This document shows, piece by piece, positions 32,533 through 41,454 of a stretch of DNA of 64,000 bases. The DNA lies in contig CAYFOF010000001.1 in assembly GCA_964344655.1 (NCBI GenBank), forward strand, positions 186,001 through 250,000, read 5' to 3'. A program made the translations under genes and the position numbers. The notes below the pieces were generated by a model. The model was not told the origin of the DNA. It searched no databases and saw only the letters and a list, made by a program, of their open reading frames with translations. The DNA is from JABJPM01 sp964344655. GTDB lineage: Archaea; Nanobdellota; Nanobdellia; SCGC-AAA011-G17; PNOQ01. Numbering within the stretch: the stretch's first letter is position 1; every line of letters starts with the position of its first letter.

Positions 32533-33990
32533 TTACTTTATATTGAATATTTGAGAGATTTCCTTTCTTGCGTAAGTTAGTTTTTCTTTATTTTCCGCAT
32601 ATATTGTTAATATTTTTTCTCCTTTTTTTATTTTGTCATTTAATTTTTTATGTAAATAAACTCCGGCTCCCTTATTGTTGGGTGCTCCAGCAATTCTGGC
32701 TAAATTTGAGATTTTTTTATTATCTATTTCTTTTATTTTCCCAGATTTTGGGGATTTATAATCACAAGAATATTTTCCTATGCTGATTTTTTCTGGTTTT
32801 ATAGAAGGATTTCCCTTTTGAGCTTTTATTATTTCTTTGAATTTTTTATATGCTTTTCCAGATTCTAATATTTTCTTGGCAGATGCTTTTGTTTTTGTTA
32901 ATTTGAATATTTTATCTGCCATCATTATAGCTTTTTTTTCTAAATCTTTTGGAGCATCTTCCTCTTGTCTTAGTATTTTTAGAATATCTCTTGCTTCTAA
33001 TGCGGGGCCAATTCCGTTTCCTATTGGTTGATTTCCATTTGTGATTATTACTTTTGTTTTTATATTTAGAACTTTTGATATTTTTTCAAATCTTCTTTTT
33101 AATATTTTAGCTTCTTTTTTTGTTTTAACTTTTGCATTTTTTCCAATTGGGATGTCTAATAATAAATGTGTTGCTCCAACTGCATGTTTTTTTGCTAATA
33201 TGGATGCAATCATTAATCCTGGAGGATCTAATCTCAATGGGTGTCTTATTTTAATTAATTTTGAATCTGCTCCTGTAATTTCCATCCCCTCATTCCAAAC
33301 CATGCAAGCATTTGTTTTTTTTACTATTTGCTTCATTTGGGTTGTGTTGAAACTTACTTTTGATAGAACTTCCATTGTGTCTGCTGTTCCTGCGGGACTT
33401 GTAATTGCTCTGGAAGAAGTTTTTGGAATTGTTAATCCTGCTGCTGCAATTATTGGAGTAATTAGAATTGATGTTCTGTTGTTTGGAACCCCCCCTATAC
33501 AGTGCTTATCTGCTATTAATCTTTTATTTAATTTTAGTTTTGTTCCTTCTTTTAAGGTAGCTTTTGTTAAGTATATAACTTCTTTATCTGTTAAATTGTT
33601 ATCATAACATCCTGCTACGAAATATGCAATCTCAACTTCTGAAAGATTGTTTGATGTTAAATCATTTATTATAGAATCTATTTCTTTTTTTGTTAATTCT
33701 TTTCCGTCCAGTTTATTTTTTATTGCTTTTACAGATTTTGGAGTTTCAGCAGGAAACACATTTAGTTTGTTTTTTGTATTTAGTTTTTTTTGTGTTTCAT
33801 TGAATAATCCTATCTTTCCTTTAGGAATGTCTGGAGATATATCTATTAATGCATGGATTATTTTTTTTCTATTTATTATTTTTATTCTATCAAATGCATG
33901 TGTTTTTAATTCTTCCGCGTCTTTTTCATTTAAGACTACAATCAATGGTCCCCCGGAGGAGATATTTAATTTTTTAGGAGTTAGTTGCAT
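32533..33990 (-). CDS. deoA: AMP phosphorylase (thymidine phosphorylase family)
   Basis: This 485-residue enzyme phosphorolyses AMP (also CMP/UMP) to ribose-1,5-bisphosphate and free base. The archaeal N-terminal extension (about 1-85) precedes the glycosyltransferase-3/PYNP domains. Diagnostic stretches: KHCIGGVPNNRTSILITPII (phosphate site), SRAITSPAGTADTMEVLS, and the late GAGVYLHKKLNDKIKKGEK. R15P isomerase and RuBisCO, the next two steps, lie 1-4 kb away on the same strand. The start lies 17 bases inside the AI-2E gene. Confidence 0.95.
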   Translation of the reverse strand: MQLTPKKLNISSGGPLIVVLNEKDAEELKTHAFDRIKIINRKKIIHALIDISPDIPKGKIGLFNETQKKLNTKNKLNVFPAETPKSVKAIKNKLDGKELTKKEIDSIINDLTSNNLSEVEIAYFVAGCYDNNLTDKEVIYLTKATLKEGTKLKLNKRLIADKHCIGGVPNNRTSILITPIIAAAGLTIPKTSSRAITSPAGTADTMEVLSKVSFNTTQMKQIVKKTNACMVWNEGMEITGADSKLIKIRHPLRLDPPGLMIASILAKKHAVGATHLLLDIPIGKNAKVKTKKEAKILKRRFEKISKVLNIKTKVIITNGNQPIGNGIGPALEARDILKILRQEEDAPKDLEKKAIMMADKIFKLTKTKASAKKILESGKAYKKFKEIIKAQKGNPSIKPEKISIGKYSCDYKSPKSGKIKEIDNKKISNLARIAGAPNNKGAGVYLHKKLNDKIKKGEKILTIYAENKEKLTYARKEISQIFNIK

Positions 33991-34990
33991 TTTCTTCTTC
34001 GTAAATTCTATAGATTACAAATAGTATAGATAGTATTAATGGTCCTACAATTATTCCTGGAATTCCCATGAAACTTATTCCACCTAATACTCCTAGAAGT
34101 ATTATCATCGGGTTAATATTAGATCCCCTACCCATCATTTTGGGTTTTACAATATTATCTAAGTATGAGATTAATCCAAATGAATAAATTAATAGGAATA
34201 TGGCATTGGTTATATCTCCAATTATTGCCAGGTAAATTGCTGCAGGAACATATACCGTTGCAGGCCCTATTATTGGGAAATATGCTGCTAAGAGTATTAC
34301 GAATGACCAAATTAATGGATTTGGAATATTAAATAAGTAAAATCCTATGAATGCGACTATTCCTTCAAGTATTGCAACTATTAAGATTCCAGAAAGTAAT
34401 CCTCTAATAACGTTGTTTATTTCTTTGAATAGTTTCTTTTCTAGATCATCTCTTATTGGAAGGAATTTTCTTAATTTATTTACAAATCTTCGTCCATCTT
34501 TTAGGAAAAAGAATAATGTGAAGAAGAATATGAAGAAATTTAAGAATCCTCTGACTAATGTTTCTAGTAAACTTGCACTAGATAATATAAATATATTTGA
34601 AATTTCTTGTATGGATTCTTTTATGTGTCTTTCAAAGTTTATATCTAATCCGGTTATTTCTTTTAAATTATTTGAGAAACCTTCAAGTTCTAGGGCGCTA
34701 GCAGTATTGTAAAGACTTATTGTTTCATCTAGTAATCGGTTTGTGAAAAAAATTAAGGGAATTATAATAAATATAAATATTAATAGAATAACTAAAAGGC
34801 TTGAAATTGTTTTTTTATTCGTTTTTTTATGGATCTTTTTGTATAATGGATAAACTGCTATTGCTACCACTGCTGCCCCCAATAATGGAACAATAAAAGG
34901 AGCAATTATTCTGTATGATAGGTATAATAATACTAAAATTAATGTAATTACTATGAATTTTGAATATTTTGAAAATGTAAATTGTTCCAT
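33974..34990 (-). CDS. AI-2E family transporter/permease
   Basis: This 338-residue membrane protein is of the AI-2E/PerM family. It has N-terminal helices (YSKFIVITLILVLLYLSY, FIVPLLGAAVVAIAVYPLY), a soluble mid-region (about 75-135), then five helices with the conserved LIWSFVILLAAYFPIIGPA, YLDNIVKPKMMGRG and LGGISFMGIPGIIVGPLI motifs. Members export small molecules or exchange ions (sodium/proton), and the substrate here is unknown. It sits between RuBisCO and AMP phosphorylase and overlaps the latter, which hints at transport linked to nucleotide salvage, though this is speculative. Confidence 0.9.
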   Translation of the reverse strand: MEQFTFSKYSKFIVITLILVLLYLSYRIIAPFIVPLLGAAVVAIAVYPLYKKIHKKTNKKTISSLLVILLIFIFIIIPLIFFTNRLLDETISLYNTASALELEGFSNNLKEITGLDINFERHIKESIQEISNIFILSSASLLETLVRGFLNFFIFFFTLFFFLKDGRRFVNKLRKFLPIRDDLEKKLFKEINNVIRGLLSGILIVAILEGIVAFIGFYLFNIPNPLIWSFVILLAAYFPIIGPATVYVPAAIYLAIIGDITNAIFLLIYSFGLISYLDNIVKPKMMGRGSNINPMIILLGVLGGISFMGIPGIIVGPLILSILFVIYRIYEEENATNS

Positions 34991-35032
34991 AATGTTTTTT
35001 AGGATTAATTCTTTATAAATATATTTATTACT

Positions 35033-36307
35033 TTAAATTGGTTTTTCGTTTCCCCATCGATTTAAGGCTATTTTTAGTTCTTTATGGGAGTTTGCATATT
35101 TAGTTAATGATATGTTTTTTTCTTCTGATTCTAGAGATTGTCTTAGTGCTGTAGCTCCTTCTTTTGATCCATTTGGATGGCCGTGAATTCCTCCTCCTGC
35201 TTGTACTGCAATATCTCTGCCAAGCATTTTTATTATTTGAGGCATTATTCCAGGATGTAATCCGCCAGAAGAAACAGGAATGGTATCTTTTATGTTGTGC
35301 CAATTTTGTTTTAATGGAGATTTTGTTTTTTGGAGTGTTATTTGATCTTTTATTTCTATTATTTCGTTTCTTCCGCCGACCAATTTTCCTATTGCCGTAC
35401 CTATGTGGATATTATCTACTCCAATTAATCTAGATATTTTTGCAAGAGAAAGCATTGTCATCCCGTGTTTTGGATTTCTATCTATTGCTGCATGGAATGC
35501 TCTATGGGCATGTATGGCTAGTTTTAGTTTTTCTGCTTCGTTTCTTAGTGTTTGCAATCCAGACCAACCAATTGTCATAATATCTGCCATTATGTATTTG
35601 AATCCATGATCTTTAACGATTTTTGCTCGTTTTATCATTTCTTTTGTTTCGGCAGTTACGTTAATGAAATAGTCTTTTACTTCTCCTGTTTCTTTTTCTG
35701 CTTTATCTCTTGCTTTTGCTGCGGCTTTTACTCTTGCTGAAAATCTATTAAATTTTTGAGAAGTTAAATTTTCATCATCTTTTGCGAAATCTATTCCGCC
35801 AACCCAAGAATTATAAATTACTTTTGTGTGTTCTTTTGTTGTTAAACCAACTTTTGGTTTTGGAACTGTAGCAGTTAGGGGTCTATTTTTTATTTTCATA
35901 TATTTCCTTATTTTTTTTATTCCAAATTGTGGACCTCTGAATGATTTGATATAATCTTTTGGGAATTGTATGTCTATTATTCTTAGATTATTTACTGCTT
36001 TCATTCCAAAGATATTTCCTGCAATAGAACTCATTAATTGAGGTATGCTTCCTAGTTCGAATAATTCTAACGGATAAGCAACTTTTACGTATGGGCCGTT
36101 CATTTCATATGCTCTTGCTCTTATTTTGTTTATATGGGGTTTTAAGGTCGATAATGTAGTCCAAGTTCCGTTTGAGGATTCTGCAGCTATTCTTCCTATT
36201 GCTTCTTTTTTTGAAATTCCTTTGGCAGGTTCTACCCTAAATAAAACTATTAAATCAGATTTTTTTGGTTTGTATTTCAAATCTACAAAATTTAAGTATT
36301 GGCTCAT
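35033..36307 (-). CDS. rbcL: Form III-type RuBisCO large subunit
   Basis: This 424-residue enzyme carboxylates ribulose-1,5-bisphosphate to two 3-phosphoglycerate. All key residues are visible: AAESSNGTWTT near 41-51, catalytic Lys150 in TVPKPKVGL, the carbamylated Lys176 with Asp178 and Glu179 (GGIDFAKDDE), HAHRAFH, HIGTAIGKLVGG (loop 6 Lys), SSGGLHPG and QAGGGIHGHP. Neighbours are the R15P isomerase and AMP phosphorylase, so the job is AMP salvage into glycolysis rather than a Calvin cycle. No phosphoribulokinase or small subunit is present. It overlaps the HAD gene by 4 bases. The subform cannot be assigned without a tree. Confidence 0.95.
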   Translation of the reverse strand: MSQYLNFVDLKYKPKKSDLIVLFRVEPAKGISKKEAIGRIAAESSNGTWTTLSTLKPHINKIRARAYEMNGPYVKVAYPLELFELGSIPQLMSSIAGNIFGMKAVNNLRIIDIQFPKDYIKSFRGPQFGIKKIRKYMKIKNRPLTATVPKPKVGLTTKEHTKVIYNSWVGGIDFAKDDENLTSQKFNRFSARVKAAAKARDKAEKETGEVKDYFINVTAETKEMIKRAKIVKDHGFKYIMADIMTIGWSGLQTLRNEAEKLKLAIHAHRAFHAAIDRNPKHGMTMLSLAKISRLIGVDNIHIGTAIGKLVGGRNEIIEIKDQITLQKTKSPLKQNWHNIKDTIPVSSGGLHPGIMPQIIKMLGRDIAVQAGGGIHGHPNGSKEGATALRQSLESEEKNISLTKYANSHKELKIALNRWGNEKPI

Positions 36308-36942
36308 TTATTTCCCTCTTTTTTTATTATTGAATGGATATCTTTTATATCTTCAATTATGAAATCTGCTTTATTTAAGGTTTTCCAGATTTGCTTTGGA
36401 CCTGTTTTTATTATTATGGATTTTACTTTTGCTGCTTTAGCAGTTTTTATGTCTTGAACTGTATCTCCTACCATGAACTTAACTTTCTTTTTTAATTTCT
36501 TTTCTGTTTTGTATATTTCATCTGGGAAAGGCTTTGGATGTTTTACTTCATCTGCCCCAACAATTGCTGCAAATAGTTTTTTATCTATCTTTGTAGCGTT
36601 TAATGCTTTTATTATTGATTTATGACTGTTATTGCTTAGAAGGCAAAGAGAATATTTTTTTGATAGGGATTTTAATGTTCTTTTTGTATTTGGATATGGT
36701 TTCAATTTTGAAGAATTGGAAAATCTAATTTTATTAAATTCTTTATTTATGTTTTTTATTTCTTCTTGTGTTGCTTTTGGTTTTAGTTTTTTTATTTGAT
36801 CTGAAAGTGTTAATCCCCAAAAATTATATATTTGTTTTTTTGTTTGAGTTATTCCATATTTTTTTAATGCTTTTATCTGTGCATCTACTATCCATTCTTC
36901 TGTATTTATCAAAGTCCCATCTAAGTCAAAGCAAATTATCAT
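36304..36942 (-). CDS. HAD-superfamily phosphatase, possible phosphoglycolate phosphatase
   Basis: This 212-residue protein is a Cof/PGP-like HAD hydrolase. Motif I is DLDGT with Asp6 and Asp8, motif II LLSNNSH, motif III Lys in HPKPFPD, and motif IV GDTVQD. ATG at 36942 makes an ATGA overlap with the R15P isomerase stop; the TTG three codons earlier is unlikely. Being sandwiched between R15P isomerase and RuBisCO suggests removal of 2-phosphoglycolate from RuBisCO oxygenation, or another sugar phosphate. The substrate is inferred from context only. Confidence 0.85.
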   Translation of the reverse strand: MIICFDLDGTLINTEEWIVDAQIKALKKYGITQTKKQIYNFWGLTLSDQIKKLKPKATQEEIKNINKEFNKIRFSNSSKLKPYPNTKRTLKSLSKKYSLCLLSNNSHKSIIKALNATKIDKKLFAAIVGADEVKHPKPFPDEIYKTEKKLKKKVKFMVGDTVQDIKTAKAAKVKSIIIKTGPKQIWKTLNKADFIIEDIKDIHSIIKKEGNK

Positions 36943-37736
36943 TTTATCCAAGAATATTCTTTTTTAACTTTTTTCACGAATTTTTTTGGAGATAAAACTC
37001 CAAGTTCTGAAATTATTTTTTTAATATTATTGTTTGGCACCATATCAAATGCTGGATTATTTATCGTTATGTTTTTTATTGATGTGTCCCAAACTTCTTT
37101 TGAATCTCTTTCTTCTATTTTTAATTTTTTTGAAAAATATTTCCAAGAGTTTGTTACTATGAATAATGGTGTTTTATGTTTTTTAGATAATTCTGAAATT
37201 GTATAGCTACCTATTTTATTGTATACATTTCCTTTTTCATCGATGTAATCTGCCCCCAATAATATGATATCTGATTCTTTTATTGCATTTTCTGCAGCGG
37301 AATCTACGTAATGATTCACTTTTATTCCTATGTTTGCAAGTTCTTTTGCAGTTTTTCTTCCTTGATATAATGGTCTGGTTTCAGTGTTGTTTACTGAAAA
37401 TTTATTTTTTGTTAATTTTAATGCTCCAATTACAGTTGAAGAATGACAATGAGTAAATACTTTTGAATTGTTTTTTATTATTTTTGAGGCAATTAGTTCA
37501 ACTCTTTTATCCATGTTTCTTAAGAAATTATAAGATATTTTTGGATTTCCTACTTCCTTTGCATATTTTATTGCATTTTGTAGGCAAGGCTCTGTTGGTC
37601 TGGTTTTTAATATTGTTTTTATAGAATTATAGTCTTGTTTTAATCGCATTGCTTTTAATCCAGATAATGCTATATTTGTTGCTCCTTGTATTTTTAATGA
37701 CTTTATATCTGAAATTATTTTTTTGAACTCGTCCAT
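36939..37736 (-). CDS. e2b2: Ribose-1,5-bisphosphate isomerase (eIF2B alpha-like)
   Basis: This 265-residue isomerase turns ribose-1,5-bisphosphate into ribulose-1,5-bisphosphate for RuBisCO. It is eIF2B-related but carries the isomerase residues: Cys97 in THCHSSTVIGA and Asp163 in LLGADYID, with TRPLYQGRKTA and NKIGSYTIS around the phosphate site. It is shorter at its N-terminus than the ~320-residue Thermococcus enzyme. It leads the operon R15P isomerase-HAD-RuBisCO with coupled overlaps. Confidence 0.92.
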   Translation of the reverse strand: MDEFKKIISDIKSLKIQGATNIALSGLKAMRLKQDYNSIKTILKTRPTEPCLQNAIKYAKEVGNPKISYNFLRNMDKRVELIASKIIKNNSKVFTHCHSSTVIGALKLTKNKFSVNNTETRPLYQGRKTAKELANIGIKVNHYVDSAAENAIKESDIILLGADYIDEKGNVYNKIGSYTISELSKKHKTPLFIVTNSWKYFSKKLKIEERDSKEVWDTSIKNITINNPAFDMVPNNNIKKIISELGVLSPKKFVKKVKKEYSWIK

Positions 37737-37809
37737 GTTTTGATTTTTATTTTTTAGTTATATAAACTTTACCAAAAAGTATATAAATTTGAGAAGCGAT
37801 TTTTATTAT
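37737..37809. promoter_or_regulatory. Divergent promoter between R15P isomerase and SpoIIM-family gene
   Basis: The plus strand has TATATAAAT at 37780-37788, 22-30 bases before the ATG at 37810. The minus strand has TTTATATAA at about 37758-37767, 22-31 bases before the ATG at 37736. Both fit leaderless archaeal promoters back to back. Confidence 0.6.
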
Positions 37810-38652
37810 ATGGCATTAGAATCAATAGTTAGTCCTTTCTCTGCTGTAGAGAAACCAGGACATATGTTTTTTACCGGATTGATCTATGCTAGCTTGGCAG
37901 TTTTTTTAAGCAATTGGGTATTTAGAGATTCTGCAAGTTTAATTATGGTTTTTTTGACAGTATTGGCTTCTGTTCCTATAATGTATTCAACTATGAAAAT
38001 GGAAGAAAATGTTACTGTTAAATTAAAAGATGAAATTTCTATTTTGAAAAGACATGCAAGGGTTGTTGAATATCTTATGTTTTTGTTTTTAGGATTTGTT
38101 GTGGCTTATACTTTTTGGTTCGGAATATTACCAGGAGAAGTAACTGAAAATTTGTTTTCTACTCAACTACAAACAATTGAAGGGATTAATAATCAAGTTT
38201 CTGGGAAAGTAGTTTCTGGTGCTGCAACAGGATCTGGGAATATGTTCCTTCAAATATTTTTGAATAATTTTAAGGTTTTATTATTTGCTTTATTTTTCTC
38301 ATTCTTTTATGGGGCGGGAGCGATATTTATTTTAACATGGAATGCTTCCGTAATTGCAGCAGCAGCAGGAACGTTCATACAAAAGACTGTTGCGGCAGGT
38401 ACACATATTGCGGGTGCTGTGCCGTTAGCAATTTTAAGGTATGCTATTCATGGAATCCCTGAAATTGCAGCATATTTTGTTGCGGGGTTGGCAGGTGGAA
38501 TAATCTCAGTAGCAATGATTAATAGGGATTTAGAAACTGGTAAATTTAGAAGAATTGTTTTAGATGTAATCGACTTATGTTTAATTGCAATTGTTATTTT
38601 AGTATTGGCTGCCTTATTAGAAGTTTATGTTACTCCTTTGTTTTTTAGTTAA
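37810..38652 (+). CDS. SpoIIM/DUF95-family membrane protein
   Basis: This 280-residue protein has six or so helices. It carries the SpoIIM/DUF95 hallmarks: ARVVEYLMFLFLGFVVAYTF, then ILPGEVTENLFSTQ, a loop, FLQIFLNNFKVLLFALFFSF, FYGAGAIFILTWNASVIAAA, and the conserved IHGIPEIAAYFVAGLAGGI. I chose ATG at 37810 (MALESIVSPF) because the TATA box lies about 25 bases upstream; the TTG at 37789 is an in-frame alternative. DUF95 proteins are widespread in archaea with no settled function. A role in envelope or membrane remodelling is a guess. Confidence 0.88.
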   Translation: MALESIVSPFSAVEKPGHMFFTGLIYASLAVFLSNWVFRDSASLIMVFLTVLASVPIMYSTMKMEENVTVKLKDEISILKRHARVVEYLMFLFLGFVVAYTFWFGILPGEVTENLFSTQLQTIEGINNQVSGKVVSGAATGSGNMFLQIFLNNFKVLLFALFFSFFYGAGAIFILTWNASVIAAAAGTFIQKTVAAGTHIAGAVPLAILRYAIHGIPEIAAYFVAGLAGGIISVAMINRDLETGKFRRIVLDVIDLCLIAIVILVLAALLEVYVTPLFFS

Positions 38653-38693
38653 TGATTATTAAATACTAACATTTATATATGATTTGTTGTTGA

Positions 38694-38722
38694 GTATATA
38701 TATATATAAATTTAAGGGGTGA
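38694..38722 (+). promoter_or_regulatory. TATA repeat and GGGGTGA ribosome binding site
   Basis: An alternating TA run (about 38694-38708) is followed by GGGGTGA at 38716-38722, five bases before the TTG at 38728. The SD decides the TTG start. The GTG at 38719 lies inside the SD itself and is unlikely to be used. Confidence 0.55.
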
Positions 38723-38727
38723 TAATT

Positions 38728-39906
38728 TTGAAGAAAAAAGTTGGATTTAGTATTTTACTTTTGATGTTTTTTGTTGTTATATTTGTTTATGCTTCTTCTC
38801 CTTCTTACACCGTAAATGCTCCTGCAAATGGAACATATATTAATGGTGCAAATGATGGAAATTATACAATAAATGTGACGACTAGTGTATCTTCGAACAT
38901 TACAGTTAGTATTATGAATGCTAGCAATGGGTTGAATATATCTCATTTTACGTCTAATTTAAATACTACGCATATTTTTATATGGAACACTACTAATGGG
39001 ACTTTCCCAGAAGGGACTTATAATATTACTGTAGTTGGATTTAATCAAACTAATGCTTCTGAGGCGAATTCTATTGTAAATGCGGCTAATAATATTACTA
39101 TTGACACTACAAATGCGAGTATATCTAATATTGAGGCACAGTCTGTTACTGATACCTCTGCAACGATTACATGGAGTTTGAGTGAAGATGGAAATGCGAC
39201 AGTTAACTATGGTACTTCTTTAGAGATTATACCTACAACAAATAATGGGACTAGTACAACTTATGCATTGTCTCCGTCTGTTGTCTTAAATGGATTGTCT
39301 GGGGATACTACATATTATGTGAATGTTACATCATGTGATAGGGCAGGAAATTGTAATAAGAGTGGACCAATTAACTTTACTACAATGTCTCCGCCCCCAA
39401 GTGGGGATTCTTCTTCGTCAGGATCTAGTAATAACGATGTAGAAGTATTTTCTGTAGAAGAGGAATTTGTTCAATCGGAAACAACGTATGTTGGAGATAG
39501 ATTTAATTTTGAAGTGAGTGGATCGGATCATTCTGTAAAGTTGACTAGTGTGGACTATGATTTAAAGCAAGTTGTTTTAACAGTTAGTTCTGATCCTCAA
39601 GAGTTTATGGTTTCAGAAGGAGAATCTATTGTTGTTGATGCAAATGCAGATGGAACAGATGATTTGAGAGTTACTGTTGTAGATATACTAAGTGCTGCGA
39701 AAGCTATAATAAAATATGAAGGGATTGTTGTTGTAGATGAACCTGTCAAGGATGAACCTAATGTAAAAGATCTTGTTGTAGCTGAAGAACCATTACAAGC
39801 ACCAGAAACATCGGATGAAGGAATAAATTACACATTCTGGTGGGTTTTATTGGGAATTGTTATTTTAGCGCTATTAGTGTATTTTATAAATAAAAATAGA
39901 AAATAA
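38728..39906 (+). CDS. Membrane-anchored surface protein with Fn3-like domain
   Basis: This 392-residue protein has a signal peptide (KKKVGFSILLLMFFVVIFVY), an Asn/Thr-rich Ig-like N-terminal domain (YTVNAPANGTYINGANDG) dense in N-x-S/T sequons, and a fibronectin-III-like domain (TDTSATITWSLSEDGNATV, LSGDTTYYVNVTSCD). A Ser/Gly linker leads to a ~105-residue module (about 228-333), and one C-terminal helix (FWWVLLGIVILALLVYF) anchors it. The module aligns with residues 701-808 of the beta-helix protein at 350-2998. Start TTG is chosen on the SD. It is probably a glycosylated surface protein. Confidence 0.8.
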   Translation: MKKKVGFSILLLMFFVVIFVYASSPSYTVNAPANGTYINGANDGNYTINVTTSVSSNITVSIMNASNGLNISHFTSNLNTTHIFIWNTTNGTFPEGTYNITVVGFNQTNASEANSIVNAANNITIDTTNASISNIEAQSVTDTSATITWSLSEDGNATVNYGTSLEIIPTTNNGTSTTYALSPSVVLNGLSGDTTYYVNVTSCDRAGNCNKSGPINFTTMSPPPSGDSSSSGSSNNDVEVFSVEEEFVQSETTYVGDRFNFEVSGSDHSVKLTSVDYDLKQVVLTVSSDPQEFMVSEGESIVVDANADGTDDLRVTVVDILSAAKAIIKYEGIVVVDEPVKDEPNVKDLVVAEEPLQAPETSDEGINYTFWWVLLGIVILALLVYFINKNRK

Positions 39907-39907
39907 C

Positions 39908-39926
39908 TTTTTCTTTTTTTCTTTTT
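39908..39926 (+). terminator. T-rich terminator after the Fn3-like surface protein
   Basis: CTTTTTCTTTTTTTCTTTTT follows the stop by three bases, with the same T-C pattern as after the S-layer gene but without a hairpin. It separates the surface gene from the flippase. Confidence 0.5.
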
Positions 39927-39959
39927 AATAAGTTTTAAAAAGAGATTATTTGTTTTTTA

Positions 39960-41454
39960 ATGATGGTTAGTAATATTGGGAGAGTTTTCCAGGGTTCTTT
40001 TTTTATATTTATTATAGGGTTATTTTCTGCGATTTTAGCTTTTTTTATTAGAATTGTACTTGCAAAAAATTTGAGTGTTGAAGAGTATGGTTTGTTTTAT
40101 GCTGTTTTTGTTTTTGTTAGTTTTTTTGCTTTATTTAGAAATTTTGGATTGGGAGCTTCTATGATTAAGCATATTCCTGAATTTAAAGCTAAAGGGAAAT
40201 TGAATTTGATAAAATCTACAATATTTATAACAAGTTCAATAAGAATCTTAATATCTTTGGTTCTTGCGTTTGTTTTTTACTTCTTATCTGATTTTCTTGC
40301 TAATAATTATTTTCATAGTTCTGATGCATCAATTATTTTAAAATTACTTTCAATATTCTTTTTTGTTTCTATTTTCATAGATATAACTCGAAATTTGTTT
40401 GAGTCATTTCAAAAACCTTTTTTATTTCCATTTGTTGACTTTTTGAAAAATGGATTTATTTTAATATTTATTTTGGTATTCTTTTCTTTGGGATTTCGTG
40501 TACTTACTCCTGTTTTTGCTTACCTTTTGATGGCAATTTTAGTTCCTATTGTGTTTTTTCCATTTATTTTGAAACTTTTTGATTTTTCAANNNNNNNNNN
40601 CAAAATATAGGATAAATTTTTCTAAAGGATTGATAAAGAAATTCTTTTTGTTTGGGTTGCCTTTCGTATTTGTTAGTTTATCTGCGATTGTTGTTTCCCA
40701 AGTAGATACCCTTTTGTTAACTTATTTTAGATCTTTGGAAGAAGTTGGTATCTATAATGTAGTTCTTCCGGTTTCATTATTACTATTACAATTTAGTTCT
40801 GCTGTTTCTGTTGTACTTTATCCATTATGTTCTGAGTATTGGGCTAAAAGAGATGTTCATAATTTAATTTCTATAATAAAAGAGATTTATAAGTATTCTA
40901 TTATGTTTGTTTTGCCTGTTGGATTAATTTTATTTGTTTTTGCTTCTCCTCTTTTAAAAATATTTTTTGGCGAACAATATGTTGTTGGTGCACTTGCCAT
41001 GAAAATATTGATTGTGGGGGTTGTATTTTACACCCTGGCAAATGTAAATCATTATATCTTGGCGGGAATAGGCAGACCAAGAATAACTGCTAAAGTGATA
41101 TTATTGGCCGCTATTTTTAATTTTGTGGGTAATATTATTTTGATACCTTATTTAGGAATCTTGGGTGCAGCAATAATGACCTCCGCTAGCTATATATTTT
41201 CATTATTAATATCTACTATTTACTTAAGGAGATATTTAAATTTGAAAATTGAATATTCTGTATTTTTCAGATTAATTATTTCTGGTGTTATAACATTTTT
41301 TATTGCTAGTTTTTTCGCAAGTGTAGAATCCTTATTTGAAATTATTCTATCTAGCATATTCATTTTAGGAATATATGTTATTCTTCTTTTTTTATTTAGA
41401 ATATTTTCTATTTCCGGATTTAAAAAAATAATTAACAAATCTTTAACTAAATGA
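39960..41454 (+). CDS. Polysaccharide flippase (Wzx/RfbX type), split by an assembly gap
   Basis: Two reading frames on either side of ten N form one protein. The N-terminal part (MMVSNIGRVFQGSFFIFIIG, NLSVEEYGLFYAVF, GLGASMIKHIPEF) and the C-terminal part (SQVDTLLLTYFRSLEEVGIY, then GEQYVVGALAMKIL and NHYILAGIGRPRI) are both typical of MOP-superfamily flippases that move lipid-linked glycans across the membrane. About 210 codons precede the gap and 285 follow, so the protein is near the usual 430-500 residues. The two sides are in different frames across ten N. A true gap of a multiple of three would restore them. ATG at 39960 or 39963 are both possible. The 3' end overlaps the convergent dehydratase by 8 bases. 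Confidence 0.88.
40591..40600. other. Assembly gap (10 N)
   Basis: Ten N inside the flippase. The frame needs the real missing length to be a multiple of three, so ten is a placeholder and not a measured size. Confidence 0.95.

Noticed and set aside
35100..35303. Basic frame overlapping the RuBisCO gene on the same strand
   Set aside because: RuBisCO active-site motifs cover the whole interval in the main frame.
35033..36307. RuBisCO-like protein (form IV) rather than true RuBisCO
   Set aside because: The Lys150, Lys176-Asp178-Glu179, HAHRA, loop 6 Lys and GGG residues are all present, whereas form IV proteins lack several of them.
38694..38709. TA dinucleotide run considered as a microsatellite or integration site
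   Set aside because: It is better explained as an extended TATA element ahead of the SD-led surface gene. No flanking repeat or tRNA end is present.
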